A stretch of DNA of 64,000 nt from Saccharospirillum salsuginis (lineage in GTDB: Bacteria; Pseudomonadota; Gammaproteobacteria; Pseudomonadales; Natronospirillaceae): contig NZ_BMXR01000006.1 of assembly GCF_014651855.1 (NCBI RefSeq), forward strand, positions 186,001 to 250,000, given 5' to 3'. The notes beneath the pieces are model-generated. The model did no database searches. It was not told where the DNA came from and saw nothing but the letters and a program-made list of their open reading frames with translations. Shown here in pieces: positions 61,846-64,000 of the stretch (positions within the stretch are counted from its first letter, which is position 1; each line of letters begins with the position of its first letter). The position numbers and the translations under genes were made by a program.

Positions 61846-62868
61846 TTAGAAGTCGTAGGCGACCTTGTCGACCAGTTTAGACGCTTCACTGACGTGTTCG
61901 GCGACCTTGGTCAGTGAGACGGTGTCGGCTTTGAAGTCGCCCATGTACTGGTTGAGCAGCGAGCTGTTCGGGACGCCGGGGCGAACCGGGAACTCGAAGT
62001 TTTCCTGGGCGTACATGTACTGGGCCATGGGGCTGGCGAGGAATTCCATCAGCTGGACGGCGGCGTCCCGGTTCGGGGCGTGCTGGGTCAGCGCCACGCC
62101 GGAGATGAACATGTGGGCACCGCGGCCTTCCTGGTTGGGGAAGACGATGTTGACGGATTTGGCCCATTCGATCTGTTCCGGCTCTTCGGTGTTGGTGATC
62201 ATTTTGCCGAAGTAGTAGCTGTTACCGAGAGCGAGGTCGCAGACGCCTTCCTTGATGGCTTTGACCTGGGCGCGGTCGTTGCCCTGGGGCTTGCGGGCGA
62301 GGTTGTCTTTGAGGCCCTGCAGCCATTCTTCGGTGTATTCCTCGCCGTGGTGTTCGATCATGGAGGCGAACAGGGAGAGGTTGTAGTTGTGCTTGCCGCT
62401 GCGGGTGCAGATGCGGCCTTCCCATTTCGGGTCGGCGAGCTCTTCGTAAGTGGTGATCTCGCCCGGCTGGACGCGGTCCTTCGAGGCGTAGATGACGCGG
62501 GCGCGGGTGGTGAGGCCGAACCAGTGGTTGTCTTCGGCGCGGTATTGGGCCGGGATGGCGTCGGTCAGGACGTCGCTGTCGATGGCCTGGGTCAGGCCCT
62601 TGGCGTAGGCGTCGGTGAGTACGCTGGTATTGGAGGTGAGCACCAGGTCGGCCGGGCTGTTGCGGCCTTCGGCTTCAAGGCGTTCAATCAGGCCGTTGCC
62701 GTAGACGACGTTGATGTCGATCCCGGTCTGTTCGCTGAAGGCATCGAGCATGGGTTCGATCAGGAAGGCCTGACGATAGGAGTAGATGTTCACTTCCTGG
62801 GCCTGGGCGACGCCGGTGCTGACGGCGGCAACCAGGGTCAAGGCGGAGAGTGACTTCAACAGTTTCAC
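61846..62868 (-). CDS. fbpA: Ferric-iron ABC transporter substrate-binding protein
   Basis: The 340-residue protein has a signal peptide (LLKSLSALTLVAAVSTGVAQA) and the FbpA fold: EVNIYSYRQAFLIEPMLDAFSEQTGI, NSYYFGKM with the paired tyrosines that coordinate ferric iron, and AVQLMEFLASP. It captures Fe(III) in the periplasm. The GTG at 62868 has GGAG 9 bases upstream; an in-frame ATG at 63006 would put 46 residues before the signal peptide. A Fur box lies just upstream and a terminator just downstream. Confidence 0.9.
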   Translation of the reverse strand: MKLLKSLSALTLVAAVSTGVAQAQEVNIYSYRQAFLIEPMLDAFSEQTGIDINVVYGNGLIERLEAEGRNSPADLVLTSNTSVLTDAYAKGLTQAIDSDVLTDAIPAQYRAEDNHWFGLTTRARVIYASKDRVQPGEITTYEELADPKWEGRICTRSGKHNYNLSLFASMIEHHGEEYTEEWLQGLKDNLARKPQGNDRAQVKAIKEGVCDLALGNSYYFGKMITNTEEPEQIEWAKSVNIVFPNQEGRGAHMFISGVALTQHAPNRDAAVQLMEFLASPMAQYMYAQENFEFPVRPGVPNSSLLNQYMGDFKADTVSLTKVAEHVSEASKLVDKVAYDF

Positions 62869-62902
62869 GGGCGGTGACTCCAGTTGTGAGTAATTTTGAT
62901 GT

Positions 62903-62917
62903 TGATAAGTATTCTCA
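62903..62917. promoter_or_regulatory. Fur box upstream of fbpA
   Basis: TGATAAGTATTCTCA matches the 7-1-7 Fur consensus at 12 of 14 arm positions and lies 35 bases upstream of the GTG start. It indicates iron-repressed expression of the transporter. Confidence 0.75.
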
Positions 62918-63062
62918 CTTTGATTGGGGAGGGTGTCAAGTCGACAACCTTCCCGAACATTGACCTCCGTCAAGGCGCATTGTTTTTTGCTTTGTGAACT
63001 TGGCACTGGGCGCTGATTGGCTAGACTGGAGTCGGCGTCTCAAAGACCCCTGGAGGCTGTAG

Positions 63063-63488
63063 ATGATTCGGCACGCGACCAATACGGATTTTCGGGAACT
63101 GGCGGATATCTACCACGATGCCAGCTTGATCGCCCACCCCTTTATCGATCCGGCGTACGTTGCGGTCGACAAGGTCGCGCTGCAGCAGGATCGCCTTCCG
63201 TTGCAGGAGGCCTTCCTCTATGAAATACCCGGTGAAATCGCCGGTTACATCTCATTGACCGGGCCTCACATCAACGGCTTGTTCGTCAAGGTCGACCGCC
63301 AGCGACAGGGCATCGGCCGGGCACTGATCGAACATGCCAAACAGTTGCAGGACCATCTCGACGTCCGGGTTTTCCAGGAAAACTATTCCGCGCAGCGCTT
63401 CTACTACGCCATGGGGTTCGAGGTGGTGGAAGAGCGCAGTCACGTGCAGTTGCCGCATGATGAGTATTTGATGCGGTGGCCGGAGTGA
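63063..63488 (+). CDS. GNAT-family N-acetyltransferase
   Basis: The 141-residue protein has the acetyl-CoA motif VDRQRQGIGRALIEHA (about residue 78) and C-terminal YYAMGFEVVEERS. It resembles YjaB-type GNAT acetyltransferases. The substrate is unknown. GGAGG lies 8 bases before the ATG. It is a single gene divergent from the iron transporter. Confidence 0.87.
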   Translation: MIRHATNTDFRELADIYHDASLIAHPFIDPAYVAVDKVALQQDRLPLQEAFLYEIPGEIAGYISLTGPHINGLFVKVDRQRQGIGRALIEHAKQLQDHLDVRVFQENYSAQRFYYAMGFEVVEERSHVQLPHDEYLMRWPE

Positions 63489-63503
63489 GATAGATAGACA
63501 CCT

Positions 63504-63596
63504 CCCCTCTCCCCTAACGCCTCTCCCGAGGGGAGACCCTCTCCCCTAGCTCTCCCGAAGCGTCGGACCGCCCGCGGGAGAGAGTTAGGGAGAGGG
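63504..63596. repeat. CT/GA-rich palindromic repeat
   Basis: A left part with CCCTCTCCCCTAACGCC (63505 on) and a right part with GAGAGTTAGGGAGAGGG (ending 63596) form a long imperfect hairpin, with a second CTCTCCC...GGGGAGA pair inside. Such CT-rich repeats are common between genes in proteobacteria. It may act as a terminator for both converging genes. Confidence 0.65.
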
Positions 63597-63608
63597 ATAA
63601 CCTATTCT

Positions 63609-64000
63609 TTACTCCCGAATCCGATAAACCGTCGTCGTCCCGCTCACCTCATTCGCGACAATCAACAACGCCTCACCGATCGGGCTCGCCTCCAGCGGCA
63701 CAAACCGCATGCCTTCCGGCGCCAGATCACCGGCATCGGCCAGGGTGGCTTCGGTCACTTCGCCATCCTCGGTCGCTTCAACGGCATTGAAGTTGCGGTT
63801 GTTGACGTAGTCCAGGTACTGAACGTTCATCGGGTCGGTCACATCGGCCACGATAAATCCGCCCATGCGCTCCAGCCCCACAAACGCCAGGGTACGGTCA
63901 CCCAGTCGACCGAGGGTCAGCGCTTCCGGTTCGGGCCCTTTGTTGTCGCTGCGGTCGTCGATGGCCAGTTCGTTGTCGGTGGTGTTGAAGAAATCCGGAT
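63609..64000 (-). CDS. Choice-of-anchor-I-like protein, 3' part only
   Basis: The frame is open from the window edge to the stop at 63609 (130 codons). The visible C-terminus includes DDRSDNKGPEPEALTLGRLG, FVGLERMGGFIVADVTDP and LIVANEVSGTTTVYRIRE, the pattern of the choice-of-anchor-I/esterase-like beta-propeller proteins (alkaline-phosphatase-like in some annotations). It is likely exported. The N-terminus lies outside the window. Confidence 0.75.
   Translation of the reverse strand, partial: PDFFNTTDNELAIDDRSDNKGPEPEALTLGRLGDRTLAFVGLERMGGFIVADVTDPMNVQYLDYVNNRNFNAVEATEDGEVTEATLADAGDLAPEGMRFVPLEASPIGEALLIVANEVSGTTTVYRIRE

Overview
The window is about 60% GC and tightly packed with genes on both strands. 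It encodes lipoproteins, outer-membrane beta-barrels, OMPLA, FadL-type and MipA/OmpV-type proteins, DsbA/TlpA oxidoreductases, TRAP-type binding proteins and a sigma-54 two-component pair. This describes a free-living Gram-negative bacterium, most likely a marine or halophilic gammaproteobacterium. That placement rests on gene content, and no rRNA or tRNA gene is present to confirm it. I saw no phage, integron, CRISPR array or transposase.

Layout. 1-2033: an SPFH/Band-7 gene cut by the window edge, divergent from an NrtR-type Nudix-like repressor, with four copies of one 15-bp inverted repeat between and around them. 2059-8716: TlpA-like thioredoxin, a barrel protein, an alpha/beta hydrolase-OsmC fusion, azoreductase/LysR divergent pair, and a lipoprotein of five ASH-like repeats. 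8782-14091: amylosucrase, then an ECF sigma/anti-sigma pair divergent from a DUF4331 protein and a small lipoprotein. 14199-19389: a bacteriocin-type secretion cassette on the minus strand. It holds a short Pro/Arg-rich ORF, a DsbA-like protein, a 39-aa one-helix protein, three double-glycine peptides with the shared motif VDGGFVCGGxC, an HlyD-type adaptor and a C39-peptidase ABC exporter. This is the most interesting locus in the window.

19751-28583: MipA/OmpV barrel, GNAT plus nitrilase-family pair, CSS-EAL phosphodiesterase, a PhoD-like phosphatase and two tandem TRAP substrate-binding proteins without membrane partners. 28592-36455: a MacB-like ABC pair, DUF4386-like and START-like genes, and a sigma-54 response regulator with an NtrY-like kinase. 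36801-43910: YHYH protein with a small exported partner, MoxR/VWA pair, PLP dehydratase, family-3 binding protein and a gamma-glutamylcyclotransferase-like protein.

43954-56091: seven same-strand genes with short gaps or 4-base overlaps. In transcription order they are a 1660-aa repeat lipoprotein with an EF-hand loop, a small exported protein, an HExxH lipoprotein, a CHASE2-adenylate cyclase, an SH3b protein, an M48 protease and a FadL-type barrel. A perfect TGTGA-N6-TCACA site lies upstream, between this run and divergent pldA. 57853-62868: an Fbp-type ferric-iron ABC transporter with a Fur box. Its three genes are separated by five copies of a palindromic, MITE/REP-like repeat and by a terminator behind the binding-protein gene. 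63063-64000: a GNAT gene, a CT-rich hairpin repeat and the 3' end of a choice-of-anchor-I-like gene.

Best candidate for an undescribed system: the three-peptide cassette with its own oxidoreductase. Second: the cyclase-containing surface operon with a CRP-type site. Third: the repeat family invading the iron operon.
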